Shown here in pieces: positions 47,209 through 57,042 of a stretch of DNA of 64,000 nt (its first letter is position 1; each line of letters starts with the position of its first letter). The translations under genes were made by a program, and so were the position numbers. This DNA is from SZUA-584 sp964441275 (GTDB lineage: Bacteria > Bacillota > Clostridia > Christensenellales > SZUA-584): contig CAYTUG010000013.1 in the NCBI GenBank assembly GCA_964441275.1, positions 1 to 64,000 on the forward strand, read 5' to 3'. The notes under the pieces were generated by a model. That model had not been told where the DNA came from. It worked only from the letters and a program-made list of their open reading frames with translations, and ran no database searches.

Positions 47209-48219
47209 TTATGTTTGTTTAACTTCTTTTGTATCAAGGTTGTAATTTTTTAATATTGCCGCATGCAGTTCATCAAAAACGTCTTTGTTTTCTTTAAGAT
47301 ATATTCGCGCATTCTCTTTGCCCTGCCCTATGCGCGTGTCGTTGTAAGAAAACCACGAACCTGACTTTTTGATAACTCCTGATTCGACCCCCAAAGATAA
47401 CACGCTGCTTTCCACTGATATTCCTTGTCCATAGAATATATCGAATTCAGCCATTTTGAAAGGAGGCGCAACCTTGTTCTTGGCAACTTTGATGCGCGTG
47501 CGGTTGCCAACCATATCCGTACCGTCTTTTATTGTTTCCACCCTGCGCACGTCAAGCCTTATTGACGAATAAAACTTAAGCGCCCGCCCGCCCGGCGTGG
47601 TTTCAGGGCTTCCAAACATAACCCCTACCTTTTCTCTCAGCTGGTTGATAAACACGGCTATGGTGTTTGATTTGCTTACTATCCCGGCAAGTTTTCGCAA
47701 CGCCTGGGACATCAGCCGCGCCTGCAGCCCAACGTGTGATTGCCCCATCTCGCCGTCTATTTCGGCCTTTGGCACAAGAGCAGCTACCGAATCTATTATG
47801 ATAATGTCTATTGCTCCGCTTCGCACCAAGGCTTCCGTTATATCGAGCGCTTGCTCGCCGGTATCCGGCTGCGACACATAGAGGTTGTCGATGTCAACCC
47901 CAAGGTTTTTTGCATACTTCGGGTCAAGAGCGTGTTCGGCATCGACAAAAGCGGCAGCCCCGCCTATCTTTTGTGTTTCCGCTACCATGTGCAGCGCCAC
48001 GGTAGTTTTGCCGGACGACTCGGGCCCATATACCTCTATTATCCGGCCGCGCGGCACGCCGCCCACGCCGAGCGCAATATCGAGCTCTAAACACCCCGTA
48101 GGTATTACCGATACGGGCACTTTTGCCGCATCCCCAAGTTTCATAACGCTGCCTTTGCCAAATTGCTTTTCTATTTGCGTAAGCGCTATTTCAAGCGCTT
48201 TTTGTTTTTCTGTCGACAT
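47209..48219 (-). CDS. recA: Recombinase RecA
   Basis: RecA forms filaments on single-stranded DNA, carries out strand exchange and triggers the SOS response. The 336-residue protein has the Walker A motif GPESSGKTT (residues 65-73), Walker B IIIIDSVAALVPKAEI, the DNA-binding loop 1 region (EIDGEMGQSHVGLQARLMSQALRKL begins there) and loop 2 with GVMFGSPETTPGGRALKFY. AGGAGGGG precedes the ATG. It follows pgsA after 47 bases that can form a small GCGGC/GCCGC hairpin. I saw no SOS (LexA) box there. cinA, often between pgsA and recA, is absent. Confidence 0.98.
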   Translation of the reverse strand: MSTEKQKALEIALTQIEKQFGKGSVMKLGDAAKVPVSVIPTGCLELDIALGVGGVPRGRIIEVYGPESSGKTTVALHMVAETQKIGGAAAFVDAEHALDPKYAKNLGVDIDNLYVSQPDTGEQALDITEALVRSGAIDIIIIDSVAALVPKAEIDGEMGQSHVGLQARLMSQALRKLAGIVSKSNTIAVFINQLREKVGVMFGSPETTPGGRALKFYSSIRLDVRRVETIKDGTDMVGNRTRIKVAKNKVAPPFKMAEFDIFYGQGISVESSVLSLGVESGVIKKSGSWFSYNDTRIGQGKENARIYLKENKDVFDELHAAILKNYNLDTKEVKQT

Positions 48220-48266
48220 AAACCCCTCCTAAAATTTGAGCGGCATAAGCCGCCGGTTAACGTAAT

Positions 48267-48845
48267 CTATATAATTTCTTTTAGCAAATCTTTATTGCTT
48301 GTAAAATAGTGAACACATGAAAGTATCGATAGCGCGGTTGATAAAAGCATCAGCGCCATTCCCGAATAAAGCAGCCATTCTTCAAAAAATGTATTGGCGA
48401 AAATACCTTTTTGCATAAGAACCACAGATACCGCAACTATCTGCACAACCGTTTTTACCTTACCAAACATATCGGCGGCAAGCACTTTCCCGGAAGCTGC
48501 GGCAAGCAGACGCAAACCGCTTATTATAAACTCTCTGCCTACCATTATTATAACGAGCAATACAAACAGCTGCTTAAACCAGCCCGTAAACAAATCTATT
48601 GCCGTGAGCATTATAAGCGCACTGCATACAAGAAGCTTGTCCGCAATAGGGTCTGCCAATTTGCCAAAGTTGGTAACCAAACCCCGCCTGCGCGCAAGCT
48701 TGCCGTCAAAAAGGTCGGTAAGAGACGCTACAATAAAAACAAGCGCGGCATAGTGATGCCCGAATGGTATGTTAACATAAAACAAAACGATAAAAACAGG
48801 TATAAGCGCAATTCTTATCAGAGTCAATTTGTTGGCAATATTCAT
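48267..48845 (-). CDS. pgsA: CDP-diacylglycerol-glycerol-3-phosphate 3-phosphatidyltransferase
   Basis: PgsA makes phosphatidylglycerol phosphate, the committed step to phosphatidylglycerol, in the membrane. The 192-residue protein has several membrane segments and the CDP-alcohol phosphotransferase signature DLFDGKLARRRGLVTNFGKLADPIADK, with its aspartates at the usual spacing, near residues 42-68. Its stop is adjacent to the recA side and its start touches the rimO stop, so it belongs to the rimO-pgsA-recA run. Confidence 0.94.
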   Translation of the reverse strand: MNIANKLTLIRIALIPVFIVLFYVNIPFGHHYAALVFIVASLTDLFDGKLARRRGLVTNFGKLADPIADKLLVCSALIMLTAIDLFTGWFKQLFVLLVIIMVGREFIISGLRLLAAASGKVLAADMFGKVKTVVQIVAVSVVLMQKGIFANTFFEEWLLYSGMALMLLSTALSILSCVHYFTSNKDLLKEII

Positions 48846-50168
48846 TTAAGTTACTCCTATTAAATCGTAATCTTTTGCGGCTTTTATAAGCACATCATGA
48901 AAACAGCCCTGCGTCAAGTGTTTTTTTGAGTTTATCAAAACCAAACCGTCAACCTCAATCGCCTGGTCTTGCGTTCTGCCGGCATATGTTAAACCTTCTT
49001 TCCCGTCTATCAACACCTTAACACTTTTGCCTATTTGGGCTTTACATATGCTTCGGGAAATATCGGCTTGCAGGCGCATAATCATATCTTTGCGCCGCGC
49101 TTTTTCTATTTGCTTAATTTGCCCGCCCATTTTTGCGGCTGCCGTCCCCTCTTCGGCCGAATAACAGAAAACCCCTAAGTGCTCAAACCTTAGCCTTTCT
49201 ATGCATTCAAGCATTGTGTCAAAATCGTGTAGCGTCTCGCCCGGGAAGCCCGCAATGAGCGATGTGCGCACTGCAAAACCGCTTTCATGAAGCCTTTCAA
49301 CAAGGTTGATCGCGCTTTGTTTGGTATGCCTTCTGTTCATCCTTTTAAGCACGCCGTTTGAAAAATGCTGTATAGGCACATCAATGTATCGGCAAACGCT
49401 GCTCTTTTGCAGCATTGCGGCTATAAGTTTATCCGTTATGCCTTCCGGATAACAATACATAACTCTAAGCCAACCGCCCTGCATTATATCTGCGGCTTCG
49501 GATATAAGTTCGGGCAACAATATCTTTCCTAAATCTTCACCATACCTTGTAGTATCCTGCGCAATAAGTACAACTTCTTGTACTCCCATTTTCCGCAATC
49601 CAGAAATCTCGTCCAATACGGTTTTGAAGTTTCTGCTTTTATGCTTGCCGCGTATCATAGGTATTGCGCAATAACTGCAGCGGTTAGAACATCCGTCCGA
49701 AATGCGCACATATGCCATGTGGGAAGGAGTCGTAAGCACGCGTTCTGAAATTTCTTCGTTTATGCGTTCACAGCAAACGTATTTTTGATTGCAAAGAGCT
49801 GCGTTTATAGCCTCGGGCAAACGCGAATACGCGCAAACTCCTAAAAATGCGTCAACCTCGGGCAACTCTTTTTCAAGGCTTTTCGCATACCGTTGCACAA
49901 GACATCCGGTAACAATCAACGCTTTTTTGGTTTGGTTCTTATATTTTGCCATATTAAGAATTGCATCGATTGATTCGCGTTTCGCATCCTCAATAAACCC
50001 GCAGGTGTTTACAATTATCACATCGGCGTCTTTTGGATTTATTGCTATTCCGGCACCTTTTGACGCAAGTATACCAAGCATATGTTCGGTGTCAACGCGG
50101 TTTTTATCGCACCCTAAAGACTCTATATAAACGCTGATATTTGAAAGGTTATCCCCCGAACATTTCAT
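48846..50168 (-). CDS. rimO: Ribosomal protein S12 methylthiotransferase RimO
   Basis: RimO adds a methylthio group to an aspartate of ribosomal protein S12, using SAM and two iron-sulfur clusters. The 440-residue protein has the UPF0004 domain with cysteines in ESLGCDKNRVD, NTCGFI and GCLVQRY, the radical-SAM motif CSNRCSYC in ISDGCSNRCSYCAIPMIRG, and a C-terminal TRAM domain. SLGCDKNRVDTEHMLG is characteristic of RimO as opposed to MiaB. The ATG overlaps the ftsK end by 20 bases. Confidence 0.94.
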   Translation of the reverse strand: MKCSGDNLSNISVYIESLGCDKNRVDTEHMLGILASKGAGIAINPKDADVIIVNTCGFIEDAKRESIDAILNMAKYKNQTKKALIVTGCLVQRYAKSLEKELPEVDAFLGVCAYSRLPEAINAALCNQKYVCCERINEEISERVLTTPSHMAYVRISDGCSNRCSYCAIPMIRGKHKSRNFKTVLDEISGLRKMGVQEVVLIAQDTTRYGEDLGKILLPELISEAADIMQGGWLRVMYCYPEGITDKLIAAMLQKSSVCRYIDVPIQHFSNGVLKRMNRRHTKQSAINLVERLHESGFAVRTSLIAGFPGETLHDFDTMLECIERLRFEHLGVFCYSAEEGTAAAKMGGQIKQIEKARRKDMIMRLQADISRSICKAQIGKSVKVLIDGKEGLTYAGRTQDQAIEVDGLVLINSKKHLTQGCFHDVLIKAAKDYDLIGVT

Positions 50169-52407
50169 TGTACGTGTCCCATGTTATAAGCACATTGCGC
50201 GCTTTGCTGCCCTCGAACGGGCTTACAATATTGCGCTGCTCCATTTCATCGACAAGCCTTGCCGCCCTCGCATAGCCCACGCGCAGCCTGCGCTGCAGCA
50301 TGGATATTGAAACTTGGTCGTATTCCAACGCTATCTCAACCGCCTTAGGCAAAAGTTCGTCAAAATTTTCGTATTCGTCGTCCTGAGTGTGTTCAGACTC
50401 TATATCGTTAATAATCTCTTCATCAAAACCGCTGCCCTCGCCGCATTTGGATACGTATTCGGTAACCGATTCTATGTCGGCGTCCGACACATAACACCCC
50501 TGCAGCCTTATTGGTTTGGGCGCGCCCGTAGGGTGATAAAGCATATCGCCGTTGCCCAGCAACTTTTCCGCTCCGTTCTGGTCGAGAATAGTGCGCGAGT
50601 CCACACCCGAGTTTACTTTAAACGCTATCCTCGACGATATGTTCGCCTTTATAATACCCGTGATAACGTTTACAGACGGCCTTTGCGTAGCTACAATAAG
50701 ATGTATGCCGGCGGCGCGGCCTAACTGCGCAATGCGGCATATAGCCTCTTCAACCTCTCGCGGGGCGGACATCATAAGCTCTGACAGCTCGTCAATTATT
50801 ACTACTATGCGGGCAAGCCTCTCTTCCGCCGAAGCATTAAAGCGCCTTATATCACGGGCGCCTAAATCTGCGAATTGTTTATAGCGGAAAGTCATTTCAC
50901 TGACCGCCCAGTTAAGCGCGCTTGCCGCTTTTTTAACGTCTGTGACCACAGGAACCAACAGATGCGGTATGCTTTTAAATATCGAAAGCTCGACCACCTT
51001 AGGGTCTATCATCACAAGCTTAAGATCATCGGGAGTCGCCTTAAACAGCAAGCTGGTAATAAGCGAATTTATACAAACCGATTTGCCCGCTCCTGTTTCT
51101 CCGGCAATCAGTATATGCGGCATCTTTGTTATATCCACATAATAGTTTTTCCCCGCAATATCTTTTCCAAGCGCAAACGTCAGCGGCGATTGAGATTTTT
51201 TAAACTCGGCAGACTCGAGTAACGGGCGCAGATGCACGAACGTCACATTAGAATTGGGCACCTCTATACCTACCGCAGATTTGCCGGGTATAGGGGCTTC
51301 AATCTTTATCGAGCGGGCTGCAAGGCTAAGCGATATATCGTTCTCAAGCTCTTTAATGCGTTTTACGCGCACCCCGGGGGCTGGCTTTATCTCGTACCTT
51401 GTAACAACCGGCCCTTTAACAATATGCGTAACTTCCGCCTCTACGCCAAAGTTTGACAACGTTTCTTCAATAACAAGCGCCTTTTTCTTCTGTTCGTCCA
51501 TATTTCCGGAAGCTTTGCGCTCAGCCCTCGTAAGCAGCGAAATAGGAGGCAGTGAATAATCGTTGGCGTTGTGCGGTTTTTCCGGCTTTATCTCTATTCT
51601 CTCTTCAGCATCTTGCCCGGCAGCTTTTGACCTATCGCCGGGAAGCGGCAAACTTTCGGCTTTAGCTGCTACATCTTCGAATATCTGATCGTCAAGGTAA
51701 GAAGATTTTTTCCGGCGCATAAAGCTGTGCGCGCCTAAAATTTCAGGCTCGTTAGGATCGCCCTTTGTTTCTTCGGCCAATATATTAGCCATATCTATGC
51801 GTTTTTTTCGGGACGCCACACTTTCTATCGCTCGCTCAACAGTGCGCTTGCTTGCGCGTGCAACGTCCTGCCCCATTTTTTTAAGCGACAAATTGGTAAG
51901 CACCAACACCGAAACAAGCGCCGAAGTAACAAAAAATATTATGCAGCCTAAATAACCGATAAGCAAATAGAAAGGATACACAATTAAACAGCCTACCGCA
52001 CCCGCCCCAAATAAGCTTACTTGGCCAACAATATAGGAATGTTTTACATATGTGAAAAAACCGCCGGTTATATTTATTTCGGGAAGCGCCAGCGTGTGCA
52101 CAAGAGACATTAACGCAACCAGAAAAGTTATAATCAGCGCCACTTTCCCTTTGTTAACCTTTTTGCTTCGGGCGGCGATAATCATTGCCCCGATTACAAT
52201 AAAAATAAAAGGAGTGGCATATGTGACAAGCCCGAACAGCCCAAACAAAACGTCATGAACCGCACCGCCAAGGATGCCGGTTTCGTGCCTAATAAATACG
52301 CAAACGCCAATAAAAATACCGACTGCAATAATAATTATGCCGGCGGCTTCTCCTAAGCGTCTTCTCTGCGATTTTATTTTGTTTTTGCCTTTCGGCATCC
52401 ACTTCAC
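50149..52407 (-). CDS. ftsK: DNA translocase FtsK/SpoIIIE
   Basis: The protein pumps DNA through the division septum; in spore formers this loads the chromosome into the forespore. The 752-residue protein has about four N-terminal membrane segments (residues 20-185), a short linker, the FtsK alpha/beta motor with Walker A AGETGAGKSVCIN, the IDPKVVELS and IVVIIDELSELM segments, and a C-terminal gamma winged helix (about 685-745, VSISMLQRRLRVGYARAARL) that reads DNA orientation sequences. The short linker is typical of SpoIIIE-type proteins. It lies between tepA and rimO. Confidence 0.96.
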   Translation of the reverse strand: MKWMPKGKNKIKSQRRRLGEAAGIIIIAVGIFIGVCVFIRHETGILGGAVHDVLFGLFGLVTYATPFIFIVIGAMIIAARSKKVNKGKVALIITFLVALMSLVHTLALPEINITGGFFTYVKHSYIVGQVSLFGAGAVGCLIVYPFYLLIGYLGCIIFFVTSALVSVLVLTNLSLKKMGQDVARASKRTVERAIESVASRKKRIDMANILAEETKGDPNEPEILGAHSFMRRKKSSYLDDQIFEDVAAKAESLPLPGDRSKAAGQDAEERIEIKPEKPHNANDYSLPPISLLTRAERKASGNMDEQKKKALVIEETLSNFGVEAEVTHIVKGPVVTRYEIKPAPGVRVKRIKELENDISLSLAARSIKIEAPIPGKSAVGIEVPNSNVTFVHLRPLLESAEFKKSQSPLTFALGKDIAGKNYYVDITKMPHILIAGETGAGKSVCINSLITSLLFKATPDDLKLVMIDPKVVELSIFKSIPHLLVPVVTDVKKAASALNWAVSEMTFRYKQFADLGARDIRRFNASAEERLARIVVIIDELSELMMSAPREVEEAICRIAQLGRAAGIHLIVATQRPSVNVITGIIKANISSRIAFKVNSGVDSRTILDQNGAEKLLGNGDMLYHPTGAPKPIRLQGCYVSDADIESVTEYVSKCGEGSGFDEEIINDIESEHTQDDEYENFDELLPKAVEIALEYDQVSISMLQRRLRVGYARAARLVDEMEQRNIVSPFEGSKARNVLITWDTYNEMFGG

Positions 52408-52512
52408 CCCGGTAAATATTATACCACACCGAGAAAATTATACAATCATAAGGATTGCACATGCATAACCGTACACAGGTATAACAAAAAATCAGATGAA
52501 AATTAATTTTGT

Positions 52513-53202
52513 TTAGGATTTTGCGGCAAGCTCTTTTATTTTTTCCATGGCTTCTTTAAAGCCGCCCACTTGATTTATCAGCCCGCATTCAACCGCCTCT
52601 TTGCCCACCAGCACCGTTCCGCAATCGTTTGCCATCTCTCCCGTCTGCATCATAAGATGGCGGTAATTCTGAGGGCTGATTTTTGAGTGCGCACACACAA
52701 AATCTATTATTCTTTGCTGCATCTTGTTGAAAAAATCAAACGTTTGTGGGACGCCTATAATTACGCCGCTCATTCGTATTGGATGAACGGTCATGCTGGC
52801 GGAAGGAGAAATAAAAGAATGTTTTGCGGATACCGCAAGCGTTAAGCCTATGCTGTGCCCTCCGCCCAATATCAGCGAAACGCAAGGTTTGCTCATTCCC
52901 GCAACCATTTCTGCAAGCGCAAGCCCTGCCTCAACGTCTCCCCCCACCGTATTGATAAGCAGTATAAATCCTTCAATGCTTTTTGTTTGTTCAATAGCAA
53001 CAAGCTGCGGCAGCACATGTTCGTATTTTGTCGCTTTGTTCTGCGCCGGAAGGTTAATATGCCCTTCAATCTGCCCTATAATGCTTACAACGTATATGGG
53101 CGATTGTTCGGCAGGAGTGCCAAGTTCTTTAATTTGCGCAAGATTGCTGACGTTTGGTTGGTTATCTTTTGCGTTGTTATCGTTTTTCTCTATGCTTAAC
53201 AT
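52513..53202 (-). CDS. tepA: ClpP-class serine protease, TepA-like
   Basis: The 229-residue protein has the ClpP/crotonase fold with VYVVSIIGQIEGH, NTVGGDVEAGLALAEM, and the nucleophile serine in GGGHSIG (Ser117), followed by ASMTVHP with the catalytic histidine position. B. subtilis TepA (YmfB) was first linked to protein secretion and later to breakdown of spore small acid-soluble proteins. Location between dpaB and ftsK matches the B. subtilis gene order spoVFB ... tepA ... spoIIIE, which supports the call. The acidic N-terminal stretch (1-30) is variable in the family. Confidence 0.88.
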   Translation of the reverse strand: MLSIEKNDNNAKDNQPNVSNLAQIKELGTPAEQSPIYVVSIIGQIEGHINLPAQNKATKYEHVLPQLVAIEQTKSIEGFILLINTVGGDVEAGLALAEMVAGMSKPCVSLILGGGHSIGLTLAVSAKHSFISPSASMTVHPIRMSGVIIGVPQTFDFFNKMQQRIIDFVCAHSKISPQNYRHLMMQTGEMANDCGTVLVGKEAVECGLINQVGGFKEAMEKIKELAAKS

Positions 53203-53253
53203 TACCGCCCCCTGTTCTTAGTTATTATTTTCTATTAGGGCGGCGCTTATCCG

Positions 53254-53835
53254 TTATATTGGCGCAAGCATTACAGGCTGCGCTTGCCGCCCTTTAAGTG
53301 CAAGCTTAGCCGACTCTATAATGCAGCTCATATCCGCTACAACCGATGTGCATTTCTTTGTACTGTCATCCTGGCGAAACGGCACAAAGAAAATGTTGCG
53401 CGCGTTTAAAAGCAGCCCAATGTTTTTTGCGTTTGCCGCAAGGGCGTCGTTTGTTGATATCGCGATAAGTATTGGTCTGTTATTCCTAAGCTGCGATTTT
53501 GCGGAAAGAAGCACAGGGGTATCGGTAACGCCAAGCGCAAGCTTAGCAAGCGAATTACCGGTGCAAGGCGCAATTATTAACAAGTCTAACAGCTTTTTAG
53601 GGCCTATGGGCTCCGCTTTAACTATATCGTCAACTATTTCATTCCCTGTTGTTTTTTCGAGCAGCTGTTTAAAATCCTTAGCTCTAAAAAACCGCGTGTC
53701 GCTATTTGAAGCATTATAAGACAGAATCGGCACAACGTTAGCGCCCATGTTCACAAGTTCTTCTACAACGGGCACAACAAGCGAAAACGTACAAAAAGAG
53801 CCGGTAACCGCAAAGCCGATACTTTTATTTTCCAT
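53254..53835 (-). CDS. dpaB: Dipicolinate synthase subunit B
   Basis: DpaB is the flavoprotein-like subunit that, with DpaA, converts dihydroxytetrahydrodipicolinate to dipicolinic acid in the mother cell; this compound fills the spore core. The 193-residue protein has a flavodoxin/Dfp-type fold with IGFAVTGSFCTF, IIAPCTGNSLAKLA and ISTNDALAANAKNIG. The ATG at 53835 follows GGGAGG and overlaps the dpaA end by 11 bases, so the two are translationally coupled; an upstream ATG at 53871 lies inside dpaA and has no site. Confidence 0.94.
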   Translation of the reverse strand: MENKSIGFAVTGSFCTFSLVVPVVEELVNMGANVVPILSYNASNSDTRFFRAKDFKQLLEKTTGNEIVDDIVKAEPIGPKKLLDLLIIAPCTGNSLAKLALGVTDTPVLLSAKSQLRNNRPILIAISTNDALAANAKNIGLLLNARNIFFVPFRQDDSTKKCTSVVADMSCIIESAKLALKGRQAQPVMLAPI

Positions 53836-54655
53836 CAGGCGCCTCCCTTTCAAATACCCTAAGCATTGCAACAGCCGCCGAAACCGGAAAATACCGCCCC
53901 GGCAAACCCTGCTCTAAATATACGCACGCCGCTGTTTTTTTTGCCGTTTCTATATCTGTGCCGTAAGGCGGAGATGCAAGTTCAATATATTGCGCGCTTG
54001 GGCGCAAACTCTCGAGAGATTGAGCGCAAACCACATGCGCCGGAACAGTGTTCCATATTATATCAGCATCGGGGATTATATCTTGCACTTTGCTTGTATG
54101 CAGCGCGTTATAGCCTTCAGCCTTGATAAATTCTAAATCGGCTGCTCTCCTTGCCGTAGCGGTAACCTTCGCGCCGTGAGCCGAAATAAGGCGGCTAAGA
54201 AGCCTTCCTATGCGTCCGTATCCGATAACAACGCAATGCATGTCGCACAAAGCAACAAGCGATTGTTTTAGATATGCGCATACAGCCGCCTGCGCAGTAA
54301 GCAACGCATTGCGCACCAAAAAAGCTTCGTCTTGAAGCAAATCAATATATTGAACCTGTTTGCCAAACACTTCTTTTACTGTTTCGTCACATTCGCCCAA
54401 TAAGTACTTGCTTTTTGGGTATTGCGCGACTATTTCTTTTAAACCTATCGGGTTATGCGCATAAGGCGCTTTTAAATATCCGTCCGGCAAAAGACACGGT
54501 ACGGGCAAAAATATATAATCGGGGTTTTTAATTTGTTCGTTTTTCAGCCCGAGTTTTTCAAACCCTATCAAATAAACGGAATGGCCTTTTTGTTTTAACA
54601 TGTTGCAAAGCTCAACTTGCCGTCTGTCTCCTCCTATTATGAGTATCTTTTTCAT
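53825..54655 (-). CDS. dpaA: Dipicolinate synthase subunit A
   Basis: DpaA is the NAD(P)-binding partner of DpaB. The 276-residue protein has an N-terminal segment MKKILIIGGDRRQ, and a Rossmann domain with VIGYGRIGRLLSRL (about 150-163), a NAD-type motif found in the DpaA/AdoHcyase-like fold. The ATG at 54655 lies seven bases after GGGGGAGG; an in-frame ATG at 54673 lies before that site. A sigma-K type promoter precedes it. The asd, dapG and dapA genes that follow dpaAB in Bacillus are absent here. Confidence 0.94.
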   Translation of the reverse strand: MKKILIIGGDRRQVELCNMLKQKGHSVYLIGFEKLGLKNEQIKNPDYIFLPVPCLLPDGYLKAPYAHNPIGLKEIVAQYPKSKYLLGECDETVKEVFGKQVQYIDLLQDEAFLVRNALLTAQAAVCAYLKQSLVALCDMHCVVIGYGRIGRLLSRLISAHGAKVTATARRAADLEFIKAEGYNALHTSKVQDIIPDADIIWNTVPAHVVCAQSLESLRPSAQYIELASPPYGTDIETAKKTAACVYLEQGLPGRYFPVSAAVAMLRVFEREAPDGK

Positions 54656-54683
54656 TATGACGCCTCCCCCCATAAGTACACAC

Positions 54684-54712
54684 TATAATATGCCGTTATT
54701 TGCACTTGGGTG
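54684..54712 (-). promoter_or_regulatory. Sigma-K promoter of dpaAB
   Basis: The minus strand has CAC, 17 bases, then CATATTATA, which fits the sigma-K pattern AC-N(16-17)-CATAnnnTA exactly. The predicted start near 54677 is just before the ribosome site. In B. subtilis the spoVF (dpaAB) operon is read by sigma-K. Confidence 0.75.
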
Positions 54713-54802
54713 AATGCAATCTAACCCATTGACGCCATACGGTTTGACGGTTTGCAGATTATGAAATTTTTAAATGAATATTTGCTATAAATAAGGATAT
54801 TG

Positions 54803-57010
54803 TTATTTTTCGGCTATTTCCAAACAGTTAAGAAATGTTATCACTACGTTCGGGTCGAATTGAGTGCCTGCATTTTTTATTAGCTCTTCTTTGGCTTTCT
54901 GTACGGGAACCGCTTTTTTATAAGGCCTGCCTTCGCACATGGCGTCATACGCATCCGCAACTGCAAGAATACGCGACAACAACGGAATCTTATCTCCGGC
55001 AAGCGCTTGGGGATAGCCTTTTCCGTCCCACCTTTCGTGATGCGCTAATATATATTCGGCAATATTGACTAATTCGGGCACTGAATTGGCTATTCTGTAG
55101 CCTATTTCGGGATGTCTTTTTAATGTCTTCCATTCGTTTTTGGTAAGAGGCGTTTTTTTATTTAGTATTCTAACGTCTATCGCGATTTTTCCTATATCAT
55201 GCAGCATTGCAAGCACCTCGAGCTCTCCAATCTCACTTGAAGATAACCCCATGCTATTGCCTATTTTTCTGCAGTAAAGCCCAACCCTTTCTCCGTGTTC
55301 TTCCGTTTCGAAACTTTTTTCAAAAAGCGTATTTTTTATTGAATTGAGTATAACGCTTCGATAACTTTTTGCGCCTAACAGTTTGCTTTTGTACATTTTG
55401 TCTTCCGCCCTTTTTAGAACCTGTTCCCATCTTTCATGATTGTCGTTTTTGCATGCGCAACCTAAAGACGCGCTCAAATACGTTCCTGCCACCTTCGTTT
55501 TGCGACATGCTTCTTTAATTCTGTCGCTTATTTTATTCCCGGCTTCTAACGAGGTTTCAGGCAGTATTACCAAAAATTCATCCCCGCCCCAACGGGAAAT
55601 CAACGCATGGTCCGGACAATATTTTTCAAATATCCGCGCTAATTTTTTAAGCGCGTCGTCGCCTGCTTGGTGCCCGAACGCCTCGTTAAAAAATTTAAGG
55701 CCGTCTAAATCCCCCATCACTAATGTTAATGGATATTTTTTTCCCGAATCAAGCTTTTTAAACTCTTCTTCTACAAATGCCCTGTTGTACAGCCCCGTCA
55801 AATAATCTTTATAGCTTAAGAATTTTATTTTCGCTTCTTTTTGTTTCTCTTCCGTTACGTCCCTAATAACGAGTATAACGCCCGAAATGTCGTTCTTCGG
55901 AGTTTTGATAGGCGATGCGCTGTCGGCGATAAGCTTTATTGTTCCGTCTTTCGCTTTTAATACCGTTTGATTTGCAATACCCACCATGCTACCTTTTTTT
56001 AAAACCAGTTCAACCGGATTTTTGCATGCTTGTCCGGTCCGCTCGTTATATATGTCAAAAACTTCGGATAAATCTTTTCCCGCGGCTTCATGCTGCTTCC
56101 AGCCCGTAAGCTGTTCGGCGACAGGGTTGATTATTTCTATACGTCCATTTTTGTCCGTTGTTATTACCCCGTCGCCTATCGAATATAAAGTTACTTTTAA
56201 CCTTTCCTTTTCCGCAACCAATTTTTCATCCGCTTCTTTTCTTTCGGTTACATCAGCATATACCGCAACAATTTCCCCAGGATTTAGCTTGTAAACTGTG
56301 TTTTCATACCACCTTTTTTGGGTGCCCTCTTTATATATTTTAGCCGGATAATTAATCGTTTCACCGGTCTCCCATACTTTCTTTAAAACAGATATTATTC
56401 CAAATTCATCAACGCCGGGTCTTACCTGACCTAACGGTTTGCCCAAACAATCCTCTTCTCTCATGTTTTCAATTTTCAGCCCGGCAGAGTTTATTCTTTT
56501 TATTATATAATCCATGCTTGATTCGCCGCTATTTAAAACTTCGTATACAACTATTGCAAAAGGCGCATTGTTAAATATTCTTTTCGAAAAATCAAGGCTG
56601 TCCTTCAATGAAGATACGTTCTGACAAATCTTTGCCGCCGCGTTTGCAAACCTTTCCGCTTCATGGAATAATATGCCTATACACTCGTTTTTAAGCATAA
56701 ATGCGCTTACCGCGAACCAGTTTGCATTGTATTCAAACGTTCTGTCAAATTCTAACGATCCTTGGGAAATTGCCAATGACAATATGGGTTTTAGCCACAG
56801 GTTACGTTCCCGCGCAGATTTGAAAAGCCGCTCCGTTATATTTTCGCCTATCACCTGTTTGTTAAAAAGCCCAAACTTGCTTTCAAATTCAGAATTTGCA
56901 AACACAATCTTAAGATCAGCGGGCACGCCAGCGCCATCATAAACAATTTCATTTATAATAAAAGCCAAAGGCATCTTCTCCGCAAGCTGTTTAAAAATTT
57001 CTATATCCAT
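54803..57010 (-). CDS. PAS-GGDEF-HD-GYP c-di-GMP signalling protein
   Basis: The 735-residue cytoplasmic protein has three PAS-like domains (about 10-115, 140-255, 265-385), a GGDEF domain with DYLTGLYNRAFVE and an intact GGDEF near residue 473, and a C-terminal HD-GYP phosphodiesterase domain with LHDIGKIAI near 604, HPEIGYRIA and HHERWDGKGYP. Both synthesis and breakdown of c-di-GMP are therefore possible; which dominates cannot be read from sequence. No RxxD inhibitory site precedes GGDEF. It is 32 bases downstream of the 57043-59916 gene and shares its domain order, which suggests gene duplication. Confidence 0.9.
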   Translation of the reverse strand: MDIEIFKQLAEKMPLAFIINEIVYDGAGVPADLKIVFANSEFESKFGLFNKQVIGENITERLFKSARERNLWLKPILSLAISQGSLEFDRTFEYNANWFAVSAFMLKNECIGILFHEAERFANAAAKICQNVSSLKDSLDFSKRIFNNAPFAIVVYEVLNSGESSMDYIIKRINSAGLKIENMREEDCLGKPLGQVRPGVDEFGIISVLKKVWETGETINYPAKIYKEGTQKRWYENTVYKLNPGEIVAVYADVTERKEADEKLVAEKERLKVTLYSIGDGVITTDKNGRIEIINPVAEQLTGWKQHEAAGKDLSEVFDIYNERTGQACKNPVELVLKKGSMVGIANQTVLKAKDGTIKLIADSASPIKTPKNDISGVILVIRDVTEEKQKEAKIKFLSYKDYLTGLYNRAFVEEEFKKLDSGKKYPLTLVMGDLDGLKFFNEAFGHQAGDDALKKLARIFEKYCPDHALISRWGGDEFLVILPETSLEAGNKISDRIKEACRKTKVAGTYLSASLGCACKNDNHERWEQVLKRAEDKMYKSKLLGAKSYRSVILNSIKNTLFEKSFETEEHGERVGLYCRKIGNSMGLSSSEIGELEVLAMLHDIGKIAIDVRILNKKTPLTKNEWKTLKRHPEIGYRIANSVPELVNIAEYILAHHERWDGKGYPQALAGDKIPLLSRILAVADAYDAMCEGRPYKKAVPVQKAKEELIKNAGTQFDPNVVITFLNCLEIAEK

Positions 57011-57042
57011 ACTTGCCGCTCCTTTGCGTTATATGATAACCC

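Noticed and set aside
48220..48266. LexA/SOS box or attenuator before recA
   Set aside because: Only a small GCGGC/GCCGC hairpin is present, with no T run, and I found no CGAAC- or GAAC-type SOS palindrome.
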